NCBI GenBank assembly: GCA_026874595.1
Contig: CM049316.1
Coordinates: forward strand, 7,456,339 to 7,520,338
From: Sipunculus nudus
Taxonomy: Eukaryota; Annelida; Sipuncula; Golfingiida; Sipunculidae
Direction: 5' to 3'
Length of the DNA stretch: 64,000 nucleotides
The notes under the pieces were generated by a model. It was given only the letters and a program-made list of their open reading frames with translations, did no database searches and was not told where the DNA came from. Of this stretch, positions 24,621 to 38,500 are shown piece after piece. A program made the translations under genes and the position numbers. Numbering within the stretch: position 1 is the first letter of the stretch; each line of letters starts with the position of its first letter.

Positions 24621-25702
24621 GACAGAATATTATTTACTGGTTTTATCAAAACACGATGGACTAAAAACCTCAACTGAAGACAGGAAGATGTACCACACTC
24701 TTAGGAATTAATATGGACTATCAAACTACATGTTTATATTCAGTAGGGGTTTTCCCACAAATAATAGAGCAAAACAGCAATTTAAGTTTTGAATCACCTA
24801 TTGGCCGAAATGTCTATCTGAATTTGGAATGGTTGTTATGACTAAGCCAAAACACACTGCGAGTCTGAGGGTTGAACACGATGATTTCCCACTATATAAA
24901 TGTCGATTAAGGTTATTCCCATAGTACGTCACATTCACTTGAAACAAATGCCGTCTCAGACGTATATATACATAGCTGGGCTAGCGGCCCACGTCTGTAT
25001 CATTCATGCGCTAGTAAATAATTAGTACAGGGCTCCCGCCCTGACAACCCCAGGACCCCTACTTTACCATATGAGTAGTCTATTTATGGTTCAGTTCACT
25101 TTTGATTAAAAGGGATGGCAGGTAGCTCTCCTTGCAATTTAATTCCAAATCTATATTATTGTCATTGTGTTTCACTTTTCATATTTTCAATGTTGTCCAG
25201 CATTACTTGTGATATTATTGGCCAATAACAGCTCTGGTCGGTAATGTTATATCAATTACTGATTATAAATAAAGTTTTATGTTGTAATATTATAGTATTG
25301 ACATTAATTAGGTAAGGAATGATGGTTAAAAGTGACACACAAATGAACCTTTTGAATATTCTATTTTTAACTCAAAATGGAAATTCCTTCTTTTTCTTTC
25401 AAGTAATTTACTTTCATGAAAGCTTTACAACGATGGATTAATATTCGTTATAAAGGGAAAAAAGATATTGTTACAATTAAATTAACAAAGAAGTAAATTG
25501 CAAATTCATGCTTGTGAAACATTTATTAAGAAGCAAGCCAATTGAAAAAAAGGTTTTAGTGGGTGTTTGATAAATAATTTATAATATAACACTTTTTACA
25601 CTTTTTATTTGGTCTAGATCATGTATGAAAATTCAATGTTCAATAATCAAGACATTTTCCTTGTCATTTAAATTTTGAATTAATTTCAAATAACACAAAC
25701 AT
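24621..25702. other. No gene seen
   Basis: May include further eroded LINE sequence up to about 24900. The rest is AT-rich without coding signal. Confidence 0.4.
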
Positions 25703-25711
25703 ATTAACAGT

Positions 25712-26288
25712 AAGCCCATAAGAATGAACTCCTCAATTGCTTTTTTTTTCAGTGACTGGCGCATTGTGGAGTCCATAGATTGCACCTGTAGTTAACTGAA
25801 CTGTGATTATAACGCTCCATACACAACTGTGAAATTTAACATATATCCATTGATTAATGTTCAGTACATCTATGTGTATTGCATATTTGACCACTAGAAA
25901 ACATTACTGTTCTGTTCTCAGCCCTATTTTGCACCAAGGAAGTTAAAATATGAACATAATAGTACACAGGCCTAAAGCCTTATACAGGACTGTCACCAAA
26001 TGCAAGATGTCTACCGGGGCTGTTAATGCTTCAATTCTCTCTGGACAAATACTATCCCTTGTTGATATTACAGGTGCTTCATGCTTTCCAGAATGGTTAT
26101 TTTTTATTACAGGCCTTTTAACATACAACATTATGTGAACAGTGGTTTGCTAAAACCATAGGAAATATTTTTATTTAATTTTCTTTCTACGAGTAACAGA
26201 TCGTATCGTGCTATAACCCCAGTTAGCCCTTAGGTGGGCCGGCGACGCAACAGAAACCTGAAACCTGTTGCGTCGACGTCGGTGGCTA
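25712..26288 (+). mobile_element. Family C element, copy C4, with 9-bp target duplication, upstream of MCUR1
   Basis: Flanked by ATTAACAGT at 25703-25711 and 26289-26297, an exact 9-bp target duplication. Ends AAGCC (one change from TAGCC) and GGCTA. The 3' hairpin arms are GGCGACGCAACA and TGTTGCGTCGAC. The right duplication ends 131 bp before the MCUR1 start codon, so the element lies in or next to that promoter. Confidence 0.82.
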
Positions 26289-26427
26289 ATTAACAGTGAG
26301 ACTCCACCGACGAGGTCACGACTCCTTATAAATGTGTACGGAGTGACCTCTGGTGAAACTTATCTGGGATCGCCAATTTATCTCCGCTTTATATTATAAT
26401 TTCCTCCTACTTTTCGTCAAATCCAAG

Positions 26428-26536
26428 ATGGCAGCGTCCATGCGAGCTGGGTTGGGACGCCTCTGTCGTGTTGACAACCTCATGAAACCCTGTGATATTG
26501 CGCGAATCCGAAGTGTCAATGAATTAAAGATAACAA
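26428..26536 (+). CDS. MCUR1: MCUR1 exon 1 (mitochondrial targeting region)
   Basis: ATG at 26428 in AAGATGGC context, which is a good Kozak match and also resembles a YY1 site. 36 codons plus one base, donor GTAAGG. The phase fits exon 2, where A plus AG makes Lys37. The frame extends upstream without an in-frame ATG, so 26428 is the first usable start. Joining to exon 2 across 14.9 kb rests on phase, strand and the family pattern. Confidence 0.8.
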
Positions 26537-29500
26537 GTAAGGTTTGTAGGAAATAATAATTTGAATTTCACAACAATGCCACCAACGAGCGCCTTGTTAC
26601 AGACTTTTACAATGCCCTTGATCAAGGCTTGCTGCACGTTACATCATGCTTCACCCTGATTCATACTCATACTCAGACCAAATACTTTAAAAATGTATGA
26701 ATTGTTCGATATTACAGACCCATTACAACTATCAAAGTTGGCCAAGTTTGTAAAAATTATCATGTCTAGATTTAAGTTGTGAAGCAAACCTTAGTTTCAT
26801 CAATTTATATTCTATAGCATTACATTCACATTTATTTTAGTGCCTAGTTTTTTTTTCTTTTGCACATAGTGTTACATATATAGCTGTTTATGTTGTCTAT
26901 ATCTTTTTTATGCACAGATTTAGTGATACTCACAGTTGTCTACAGATGTTATTTTGCTCATGATGTTACGTATAGCTGCCTGTTTAGATTATAGAAACTT
27001 TCTTTAAAATAATGATTAAATAGGTGTTCTTTGCTTATAGATAATAGTAACTTTAATTAGTTCAAGCTCAACTACATGTCAGTATTATTTTATTAGCAAT
27101 TATATGTAAGAATTAACTTGTATAAATGTTCTGCGTAACAGCTATGTACCAAAAGGAAAAAAAAGTGTATTTGGACACTTGTATCTTTGTAATAAAAACA
27201 GTTTTATTTTTGTCATTATACCAATTTAAATTCATATTGAATTGGATTATAAAATTTTTGATACACTAGTCAATATTTAAATATATTTCGTTATTTGCTG
27301 TAATTTTTTACTTTTTTACATGGTACCACTACCTCATGTATTGTTTCATGTACATTGCCGTGTCATTTATGTATCATATCACATTGCATTGTCATTTTTC
27401 CATGTATAGTGGCTTTATACTACAGATGTACAGAACTCTGTATACCTCGAAAGGGGTCTTTGAGTTGAATAAATTATTATTATTATTATTATTATTACTC
27501 ATGACGGGGTCGGTCTTTTTACCGAGCACGGAGCGACTATAGAATTAGTGCCTACGGGAAATGGTCTTAGTCAAGAGAAATTTTCTTGGTGTTTTTGTCT
27601 AGTATTTCCTACGTGGTTTCGTCTGTTATTCGTATGTCTGCTGTGTCTCCATCTGGTGGCGATCCTGTAATAAGAAATTCATGATACAGTTCACATAACA
27701 TGCAATTTTGAAGCTCTTGACCGAGTCTCGAACCAGCAACCGTGAAATAACATGTCCTATGTGCTACCAATGTGCCATAGAAGACGAGTTGGAAACCATG
27801 GTTCGAATGGGGATATTTGAATCTACTCTTGAGAATTGGTCGTAGTTGTTAAAATGAGGGTTAATTTTTGTTTAGTGTGTGCATCGTCCGAGCACTTCGC
27901 GCCTGGACCTGGAAAAAGCTTTAAAAAATTAACCCTCAGCCGTTTGTTATCTGCCTGCCACTAGACTGGACTCTGTCTCGCACTTCACGCGGACAAGGTG
28001 GAGTTACTGGTTTTTTAGCTCAGCTGACTATAAGTCATCTGAGCTATAGTTGTGGTCCTTTGTCCGTCGTCCGGCCGTCCGTTAACAGGGCACGTTTTGA
28101 AACAGTTGGACCTATGAATCCAAAATTTTGCATACCATTAGATGTCCCCAAAATCTCCCACCATACTGAAAATTGGGTCATTAGGACCTTGTTCCTTTGA
28201 GATATTAAGGAAAAACCTCCGTTTTCCATAAAAAAGCCATTGTTACACTTCAAGGCTGCCTAATAACAAAACCACTGATCTGTTTTTGATCATATTTAGA
28301 ATTCATATTCTTCCATACATTTTCTATGAACATATAAAAAATTAGGTCAGTATAGGGTATAATTTTGAAGAGAGGGACCCGAATATAATGCAGTTTTTAA
28401 AAAATCAGGAAATATATTTACTCAACTAACATGAGAATTGCTGAAGCTGGAGACTTTTTTTTCAGGAATTAACTTTATTTAATCAAGATTCAATTGTTTA
28501 CCCAAAATTAGACCTGAATTTTGCAAATTTATCAAGATATTAGCATAAATAAAAAATCAATACCTTAAATTTTGTCCAACTTTGGCAATGGCACATTTTT
28601 TCCCTGTAAGCACTGTTGATTTAATTTTCACAGCATATATAGATAAGGATTTATTTTTTAAAATATGAAATTTCAAAGGAATTGATTGAAAAGAGTAGCT
28701 TATATTTCAGTTTTCATACACCATGTCAAGTGATGTTTACATCTAGCCCACCTAGTAGTACAGCCTTCACTTGCATTATGTAACCCACCCCAGGCAGCTT
28801 GCCTTGGCTCAGCCTAGCCAATACTAGCAGGCTTCCCCTCTGCCCTGCATCCCCCCCCCCCCATTGTGCATTAACTAGATGAATGTTATAATTTTCTGTA
28901 TTTTATTTTATTCTTGGCTATGCTACATTTTAGATTTTGTATTGTACCACCAGGGTTAAATGATTAAAGTGCACATTTAATTGTGTCCACAAAGTGGTGT
29001 ATTGCTATGAAGTGTGGATGATCATCAGATAAGTAATTCCTTACTTCAGAACAGTAATAAGTTCACCAGGTGTGAAATTGACTATTAATTCCAGTAATAA
29101 ATTATAGCTGAGATAGTTATCAACACAATGATATTGTTTGTCCCTCATTCAACCAACATTGTGTATAGTTTATTTTGAAAAGATGTTTTTATTTTATCAA
29201 ATTTACTTAATCTTTTATTTCAGTGAATAAAATTAAGCATGTACTGAAAACTCCAATGTGCAAAACTTTTTAATAGTGATTCAAGGAATAATCTTGTAGA
29301 TGCCATGTTGTGGCATTATTTTCTTTTAAATTCAGTTTAAAAATTTGTGATTTAACAAAAATAAAATATATGTGTATGCATAATATGACCCAATATGAGC
29401 TGCACTCTGGATATATAATGATTGCAACTTAGAATTGTAATATTTTAACTTATATTTTCTTTTTTTTATTACAAACTTATAAAACTTGTAAATAAAAAAA

Positions 29501-32500
29501 AATGAATAAGATAAAAACTATTAATGGAAAAAGTGGATATGCTAAAAAAATAGGCTTATATATAAACTTAAATGCATTATTCCTTTGAAAGTGAAATAAA
29601 GGTATTAGTCCATTCTATCCACTTGCCTGTCCATCTGTAAATTTTTCATATGCATCACAGTATCTCAAAATTTTTACTGTTTTTCTTCATGACAGTCTTG
29701 TCAGAATATTTGTTTGCAATCATATATTTAGAACTTTACTATAACCAAGTAGGAGGGCCCCTTTCCTCTTAGCTTCTCATATGCTTATATAAATGAAAAA
29801 CATTACAGTAGAATACAGTAGAACGCCTGTATAACGGTCACCAATGGGACTGGATGAAAGTGGCCTTAATACAGGAGTGGTCGATACAGGACTTGACCAG
29901 GATAGGGGGGTTAAAACACGAAACCAAGTTCAAATCTTTATTACAATCTTCACAATGTTATATGATTCCTCTTAAGTATGTTTTGAACTTGAGTTCAGAA
30001 GACACCATAGATTTCTGCTAGCTGTCGGCTGCTTTTCCCATCATCACTCCTCCTGATCAGATCTACCATTTCTTTGAGAGCACTTTCATGTCTTGTCTTG
30101 GTCGCCATAATGGTCAAAGTGATTGCGACAGAGTATGCGTAACATTTTATACATGTAACAATGTTTATTTTGCATTCATAATTATTCATGTATGAGTAAA
30201 TTGTATGAGTAAATCGATGTTTGAAGCTTTGTTTTTGTTTGATGTACCTGTTCACAAGGACATTAAAGAAAGTTTAAAGACCCACAGTTTGCTAACGTTT
30301 TCCTGATGACATAATCATCAGAACCCGCTGGTTGTCATTTGTTAATTAAATGACAAACACCCTGATTAAGATCTGGCTCACACGACTGATTCCCAAACAT
30401 ACACGCAGGTGGGAACATACCTTACTTTTGTGCATACTAATGAGGCTGAGTGGGGTAGTACGATGCTGGCTACATGTCAAACAACTCAGTCACGGTTGAG
30501 TGTTTACCTTTATCCAGGCACTCATTAACAGACAGGAATATGTGAGAGTGGACACGTGTAATGATATTGAGGTCAGAAGTGGCAGCTCGATTTGTTGAGC
30601 CAATGTCACGGAGGCCCTGCCCCTGACCGTAATTGAGGCTTTCCCGGCCTCCAGGACTGAGAGACCTGGCCATAATACGGAATAGAGGAGTGACTGTAAT
30701 TAAATGTCTAATTGACAACAAAATTATTATGAAATATAACAGTCGAAAATTCGGGACCGGAAAATCTGACCGTTATAGACGTATTGACCGTTATCGAGGC
30801 GTGGCCGTTAGCAGGTGTTCTACTGTATTTTGCATATTTTGCATTTGCAAAAATTTTAAACTTCAGCTGAGCGCCGTGACCCATGGATCCCTTGTTTGTA
30901 AACCCTAACCCTTGAAATACACCAAATATATGTTGGATAGCAGTGATCTGTGTGCATACAAATGCCTTTAGGGCGCAACACAACGTACCGTATTTTTTCT
31001 AATTTGGCGACCACTTAAAGATAATTAATTTTCTCAGAGGTAGAGAAAATGGAGGATATTTGTTAATTATCATCCGGCAGAATTTGCGGTGGTCGAGATT
31101 TTAGAGGCATGCAGTTGGATAACCTTCCCTAGGGACGCCCAGCCGCTCTGATACTCGAGCGGTCATATTGATTGAGTGATAATATGGGTGTTTATAAGTT
31201 GTGTTTGTAAAATACACACAAATTGCCAGATTCCTCAGGAACGGTTTGAGAGATTTTCATTATATTTGGTGTGTTATCAGTCTAAATGAACCTAAAATAC
31301 TGGGCATGAATGATGATACCACCTACATTATCTTATTAGTTGCCTGTGCAAGGACATATTGTCAACATGTCAGTCAGCTGAGTGTCTTCAATGTCACCCC
31401 TAACTTAACGTGAAAACTTTACAACGGATATATCCTATAAAACCATACGATGGGTTTACGCTCGCCCACTTGATTTCACTCATCAAGAAATTAGATCCCG
31501 GTCATTACAGGTGACATTTCCAGGTTCTTTTAAGGACGTGTATTAAAATACCAGACAATCATACACCCAGATCAATAGAAACTATGAGACATCAGGTTAA
31601 ATTCACAAATATAATTCAAGACAATACTTACAGAGACACAAATGTGAGTGTGTGCGTTGATGTGTCAATACGACAGTTCTTCACATTAAAATTACAGGAT
31701 ATTTACTGAGTCCATGGTTTGTATAAAAACAATAAAGTCCAGTTCCTTCAGAGATCTCTGGTTACTGTCTTGTGTAGAATCTAGCGTATGGTTAGTACCA
31801 TATAGTCTTTCTGAGTTTAGCGTTCTTCAAATGATCTTACTTGACAGCGACCCGGGTAGGTTTACGTTCACGTGAATGGTAATAGGTCTCTTTGTTTACA
31901 TATGAGCTTAGAAGCCCCTTGACCTTAATTCGTGTAGCAATAGATTCACGGCTTACAGCGTTTATGTATCAAGGTCAAGCTAAACTAGGCCGGCGGGTGA
32001 CGCGTGCGCACTTATTTTACCACCAATACGAAGCTCTGTCGGCAGCACGGCTGTGATCTTGTGAGTTGGGCCCTTGCCCCATGTATAAGCTTGCTTCTGT
32101 GCCGTTCCTGGCGGTTTTAAGCGTCTCTAGGTTCTCTCCGCCGTGCTTGCGTGTTGCCTCTCCAAGCTTCAGGACCCAACTGAACCAACGTTCAGCGTCT
32201 CTTCTTGAAGTCTGACGTCACAATCGCCTGTTCACTGTGTACGGCAATCCGGTTCTCTGATTGGCTTATTTCTCAAGTGTCCCATATAAGGATATATGTG
32301 ACTTAGTTTGACTGTTAGCGTCACCATGGCGACCCACATACCAAATGTAATAATACACACGATGCGTGACACGGATAAATCAGCTGATAGCCGATGGGAT
32401 TTCATACAAGAATACACAATATATATATACAATCAAGACCTGTCAACGCTTTAGGATGACGCTTCACGTCAATATCAATAGAGAACAGACTTCGTTAAAC

Positions 32501-35500
32501 TATGATACAAAACACCGTACATATTGTCACCTATTGTCTGGTGACATCACCCCCTCCTTTTAAAATAAATACACGGTATTTTCTCGATACATCGTATCGT
32601 TCTATCTCACAGGGTCCAGCTAAACATATTTACATATAGCAATACATAAAAGTCATGTAACAAGTTGTCATGAGTACATGCCCACGGTCCATGACACAGG
32701 GCAAAATCCTGTACATGTTTAGACTTACCTGGCTAGACATTATAGCTCATTACATCCTAACACTCAGGCAGTCTGCTAAGAAAATCAGGTCCATGGTTTA
32801 GTTTACCTGACACTGCTTCAATATCAAAACAAACTCTTGTAGAACCAGTGCCCATCTCATTACTCTCTTATTAGCACATTTTGATTTGCTAATACATTTT
32901 AATGGTTTGTGGTCGGTCTGAATGGTGAACGGTCAACAAGCCAGGTACATCTCAAATTTCTGTACAGACCATACAATTGCTAATGACTCTTTCTCGATGG
33001 TGGAGTAATTTCTCTCCCTGGGCAATAGTTTACGACTGGCATAAGCTACTGGGTGCATGATCCCCTCGTGTCTTTGCATCAGGATACAGCCAATACCCAC
33101 ATCAGATGCATCACATTTCAAATAAAATCGTTTACTGAAATCAGGTAGCTTCAGTATGGGAGGGTCTGACAGTTTAGCCTTTAGAGAACAGTACGCGTTC
33201 TCGTGTACGGGTTTCCAGTCTAGTTTGTAAGGTTGACCTTTACGCGTTAGATCAGTCAAGGGCACCGCTAGTTCCGCATAGTTTGGCACGAATTTTCGAT
33301 AGTACCCTGTAAGACCTAGGAATGCTCGCAAAGCCTTCTTTGTCTTAGGTCTATCAGTGCTCTCTATTCTCTTGAGCAAAACTGGATTAGTGGCCAAGTT
33401 GCCCGTGCCTACAAGGTGTCCCAAAAACTCTAAGCTCTGGTAGCCTATGAAGGTTTTAGCTGGTTTAGCTGCTAAGTTTGCACATTCTAGTCTAACTAGC
33501 ACTTCTCTAAGAGTTCTAAAGTGCTCGTCCCGAGTCTCTGCGTGTATTAACACGTCATCTACATAACATACTACATTCGGCATGTCGCTGAACATTTTCC
33601 GCATCATGCGGGTGAAAACCGCTCCGGCAGTTACCAGGCCGAATGGCATAACCCTAAATTGGTAATGGCCATCGGGTGTAACAAAGGCCGTCTTATCCCT
33701 GGATTCCTCAGAAACAGGGATCTGCCAGTAACCTTTCGTCAGGTCAAGCTTTGTAAAATACTGGCTTTTCGCGACTTCGACAAAAAGTGTTTCCGGATCC
33801 GGCATGGGTTCAGGATCGAACACGACTGATTGGTTCAGCTTTCGGTAGTCTATCACGAATCTAGTCTTACCGTCAGGTTTCCTAAGCAGGATACAGGGGA
33901 AGCATAGCTAGAATCTGACTGTTCAATAATGCCTAAGTTTAACATTTCCTGGATTTCTGTTCGCATTGTCTCTCGCAGTTCAAAAGGCACCCTATAGGGC
34001 CTAGTTTTTACAGGTACATCAGATGAGAGTTTAATGCTACATTGTACAACATTGGTGAGCTTGGGTACATCTGTGAATACATCCCCATATTGCCTAAGCA
34101 GACTGAGTATTTCACGGCGCTGACACTTGCCTAGGTCAGCATTTACCTGAACATCTCGCTCAGTCTGGCGGCGCGCATACGACGGTAACGACATGTGGGC
34201 ATCCTTATCAATCCCTTCTAGGTTTAACTCTCCGAACACGGGAGGCTCTGTTTCCCCGTCTACACCGTCAGGATCATGTATAGAATCAGGTGCGCCCTTG
34301 GCTACCGCTGCCAGAATATGCTGGGGCTCATTTCTAGCATGGTACCGTTTCAGCATATTCACGTGGAAGGTTTTAACCTTATCGCCAATCTTAATCGGAT
34401 AGTCTAAGTCCCCAACCCTGTTTACAATAGTATAGAGGCCTTTCCACTGTACCATTAATTTGTTCCGCTCCGTCGGGAGTAACAACAAAACTTCATCTCC
34501 GGCCTCAAACCTGCGCGTGCATTTACCTCTATCATATAACAGTTTGTGTCTGTTCGCTGATTTGTTCAACGCCTCTCTAGCTAAAGCGCATGTGTCGCTT
34601 AGTTTGTCTTGTAGGTCCAGGACGTATTGGTACGTGGTTTTAGTCTCGACGCTAGTATCTCGCTTGGTCCACAGATCCCTTAGAATCCGCATCGGTCCTC
34701 TAACGATCCTACCATAGAGCAACTCAAAGGGTGAGAACCCTGTGCTCTCATGTGGCGCTTCTCGCTACACAAAAAGCACGGCGCTGAGGTACCGATCCCA
34801 ATCTCGCGGTCTTTCCTCGCACATCCATTTCAACATTAACTTTAACGTGCCATTGAATCTCTCCACCATTCCGTTGCACATAGGATGGTAAGGAGTAGTG
34901 GTGAGCTGTTTTACAGACAAAACACAGCTAACTTCTCGCATGAGGTCTGACGTAAATTGTGTTCCCATGTCAGTAAGCACCTCTGACGGCACTCCTAACC
35001 GCGCATAAATATCAACTAGCGCATCAGCCACAGAGACTGTATCTATGTTCTTTAAAGCAACAGCCTCCGGATATCTAGTGGCATAATCCATAACGGTCAG
35101 AATATACCTGTGACCCTTTCTCAGACACTGGATGGATCTGCCCAACCAGATCCATCGAAATTCTACGCCAGGGCTCATCAATTAATGGCATCTGGCCTAA
35201 CGTAGCTCCAGGCACCTTGCCTTTCGGTATGGTTTTCTGGCAAATGGGACAGGACTTGCAAAACTCAGCAATGTCATTATACATCCCTTTCCAGAAAAAC
35301 TGAGTTCTCACGCGGTCGTGCGTTTTGTCTATGCCCTGATGGTCCGCCATAACCGCTTCGTGGCCCATCCTCATGACGTCGTACCGTAACGTCTGAGGTA
35401 CCACCACTCGAGATCCATCTTGATCTCCCTGTTTATCACTCACAACCCGAACTAAATATCCGTCCTCAATTCTAAATGGACTATCATTTCTAGCCTCTCT

Positions 35501-38500
35501 AGCTAGCCTCCAATACGGCGCTAAAGACCCATCCTCCTCCTGCGCCTTCAAAAATTCGGCCAGACTCACATCGGCAACTGGGCTTGCAACATTCAAGCTA
35601 CGCGTCGGTATCTGTTTCTCTCGTGCAGTGCTCCGTGTCTCCACCGCAGACGACACCTCCTTTTGTGACTCTACACCGTCACACACTATGCCTGAGGACC
35701 GCTCAGACTTCCACGTCGGGTCCGGATCATACGGATCACGCGCTCCCGCTACGTTACCTAGCGCTAAATCACATACAGCATCCCCGACCACCATTGCCTT
35801 GATAGTACCGACAAAGTACGCACAGTCCACATTAATCCTAGCCGTAGGAAATTGTCTTACAGACCCGTCGAACAACCTACACTCGACCTGGTGTCCGGTG
35901 AACTGATTACGCTCGACGTACGACTCATGTATTCCTGCCGAGGAACATCCCGAATCCCGCAGCACCCTCGCTGACTTACCATTCACCAGCCCTTCACACA
36001 CAGGTAACGAGATTCCGCCTTCTGTCTGGGCAGCAAATCCTAACGACTGACTCGGACTCTCTACTTCCGGTTTCACCGAACCGACTGTCTCCGTTTCCGC
36101 CTCGACTACTGCCATTGACATAGTCTCCGGCTTCTTTTTTGGGTTATACGGGGGGGCTAAAATTAGTCCTATACCTCTGCTGATCGCCAGCAGCACGCCC
36201 TACTTGAGGGGAAGACCTAGGCCTCGACGGGGCACTAGTCTTACATTCCCTCGCCTTATGTCCCAGTTCATTACATGAATAACATCTGATGCCTCCTGAT
36301 GGCTTAAATGTCTGACCGTCCAGACTGCGCTCAACCTCTCGCTTCTCTCTAGGCTGAGATACCGGTTGCGCTGGACGCGGCACATTATTGCCATAACGAG
36401 GACCTGCTGTAAGGCTGTGTACACCGTGAGCCTCCGTATAACTCTCGGCTAAGTCTACCATACTATCAAAGTCACGACACCTTCTCTCTTTCAAAAACAT
36501 AGAGAGATCCCTACTACAGCAGTTTACGTACTGCTCACACATCAACAGGTTAACTACCCCGTCGTAGTCACCTCCCACCCCTGCCATCCCTATCCAATGG
36601 TCTAGGTATCCACTCAGTCTCACCGCAAACTGACTCGGCGTTTCGCCTCGCTCAGGCCTACAAGTCCGAAACTTGTGTCGATAACCCTCTTCGGTCATTT
36701 GGTATCGCTTTAACAAGGCTATCTTTAACTTATCGTAATCCATGGCCTCACTAACCGATAACTGTGTGTAAGTCCCTAGCGCCTTACCCTGCAGTAACAG
36801 ACTCAGGTGTAACGCCCAATTCTCCCTATCATAGCCTTGACATACAGCTAATCGTTCAAATCGCTCAAGAAACGCATCTAGCTGATCGTGAGCCTCATCA
36901 AAAGGTGGAAGCTGGATTTTCGGGAATACATCCCTACTTCTCTCTTCTTTAACCCCAGAGTCAGACTTTAACCTTAGAACCTCTAATTCGTGGGCTCTAG
37001 CCTCTCGCTCGCGCTCTAATTCCCGCTGCTCACGCTCTAATTCCCGCTGTTCCTTCTCTATTTCATGTTGCCTAGCTCTTTCCTCACGTTCCTCATCCGC
37101 ACGCCGTCTAGCCTCAACATAATCTTGTAAAGCCTGGTCCTTAAGCCCCAAGGCCTGTCCGCATCTAACAAGTGACTCTAACGTTTTCATGGTAACGCTC
37201 TAACCTAGTAAGATTCCAGTATCTAGTAATATCCGCTCTTAAAAATCAGTAAATACGTACTGTTAAAGCCAACCTAACGAACCGGCGGTATCCATACAAT
37301 AACACTACGGTAGCTCTACGTATCAAAATCTACTTATACGGACGGACGGACGGAAGGTCGGACGAAGGGTCAGACGGATGGACGGATGGATATCAAGATA
37401 TCAATAAACACCATGCACCTATGATTACTATGCCAATCGGGAGGGGTAAACTTACCTGTAAAGAGACCCTACCACGTGACCAATCACAAACCAGTGTAGG
37501 AAAAATTATACCAGGGCGTATCTAACAACATCAAAAATTTTCACTCTAATCTGGGTTTATATCAAACCAGTAATGATGTTCAGGTATCACTGAACTAGCA
37601 TTACTCACAAAACACGCATGTGTTCTAGCCAAATCTTCAAGGTATATGCTAATCCTGAAACAATGTTGTGCTTCAGGTAATATTCTCACTGAATAAATAT
37701 TAACTCCTAACAGTGGGGTAATTTCATTGAGCAAGTATACACTATAACATCAGTTTGGTGTCATATCCAATTATTAATTCAGATCAACTCTAGTTTGAGT
37801 ATATGAATGTCTGGTTTCAGTACTGTTTTCTCAGTTCAAAATTTCTGAAACTTACTGTAATTAGCCAGTTTTTTTTTTTTTTAAGGCTAATTATATCCTG
37901 GTACGCTCGCCATTCAATGTCACCCCTAACTTAACGTGAAAACTTTACAACGGATATATCCTATAAAACCATACGATGGGTTTACGCTCGCCACTTGATT
38001 TCACTCATCAAGAAATTAGATCCCGGTCATTACAGGTGACATTTCCAGGTTCTTTTAAGGACGTGTATTAAAATACCAGACAATCATACACCCAGATCAA
38101 TAGAAACTATGAGACATCAGGTTAAATTCACAAATATAATTCAAGACAATACTTACAGAGACACAAATGTGAGTGTGTGCGTTGATGTGTCAATACGACA
38201 GTTCTTCACATTAAAATTACAGGATATTTACTGAGTCCATGGTTTGTATAAAAACAATAAAGTCCAGTTCCTTCAGAGATCTCTGGTTACTGTCTTGTGT
38301 AGAATCTAGCGTATGGTTAGTACCATATAGTCTTTCTGAGTTTAGCGTTCTTCAAATGATCTTACTTGACAGCGACCCGGGTAGGTTTACGTTCATGTGA
38401 ATGGTAATAGGTCTCTTTGTTTACATATGAGCTTAGAGTCCTTGACCTTAATTCGTGTAGCAATAGATTCACGGCTTACAGCGTTTATGTATCTAGGTCA

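Larger units (their letters stand above)
28014..30896 (+). mobile_element. Family A element, copy A2 (interrupted by a pogo-like element)
   Basis: The 5' hairpin is at 28017-28045 (arms AGCTCAGCTGACT and AGTCATCTGAGCT, loop ATA) and the CCGTCCGT microsatellite follows. The 3' terminus is at 30864-30896 (CAGCTGAGCGCCGTGA, then GACCCATGGATC, then CCTTGTT). It aligns along its length with copy A4 and shows the empty sites for the two insertions in A4. Its own 29816..30825 insertion is missing from A4. Confidence 0.78.

Noticed and set aside
27722-27782. tRNA gene
   Set aside because: A and B boxes are present, but the acceptor stem and cloverleaf do not form. A SINE head is more likely.
35584-35906. 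Plus-strand open frames inside the retrotransposon
   Set aside because: Shadows of the protease/integrase reading frame on the other strand.
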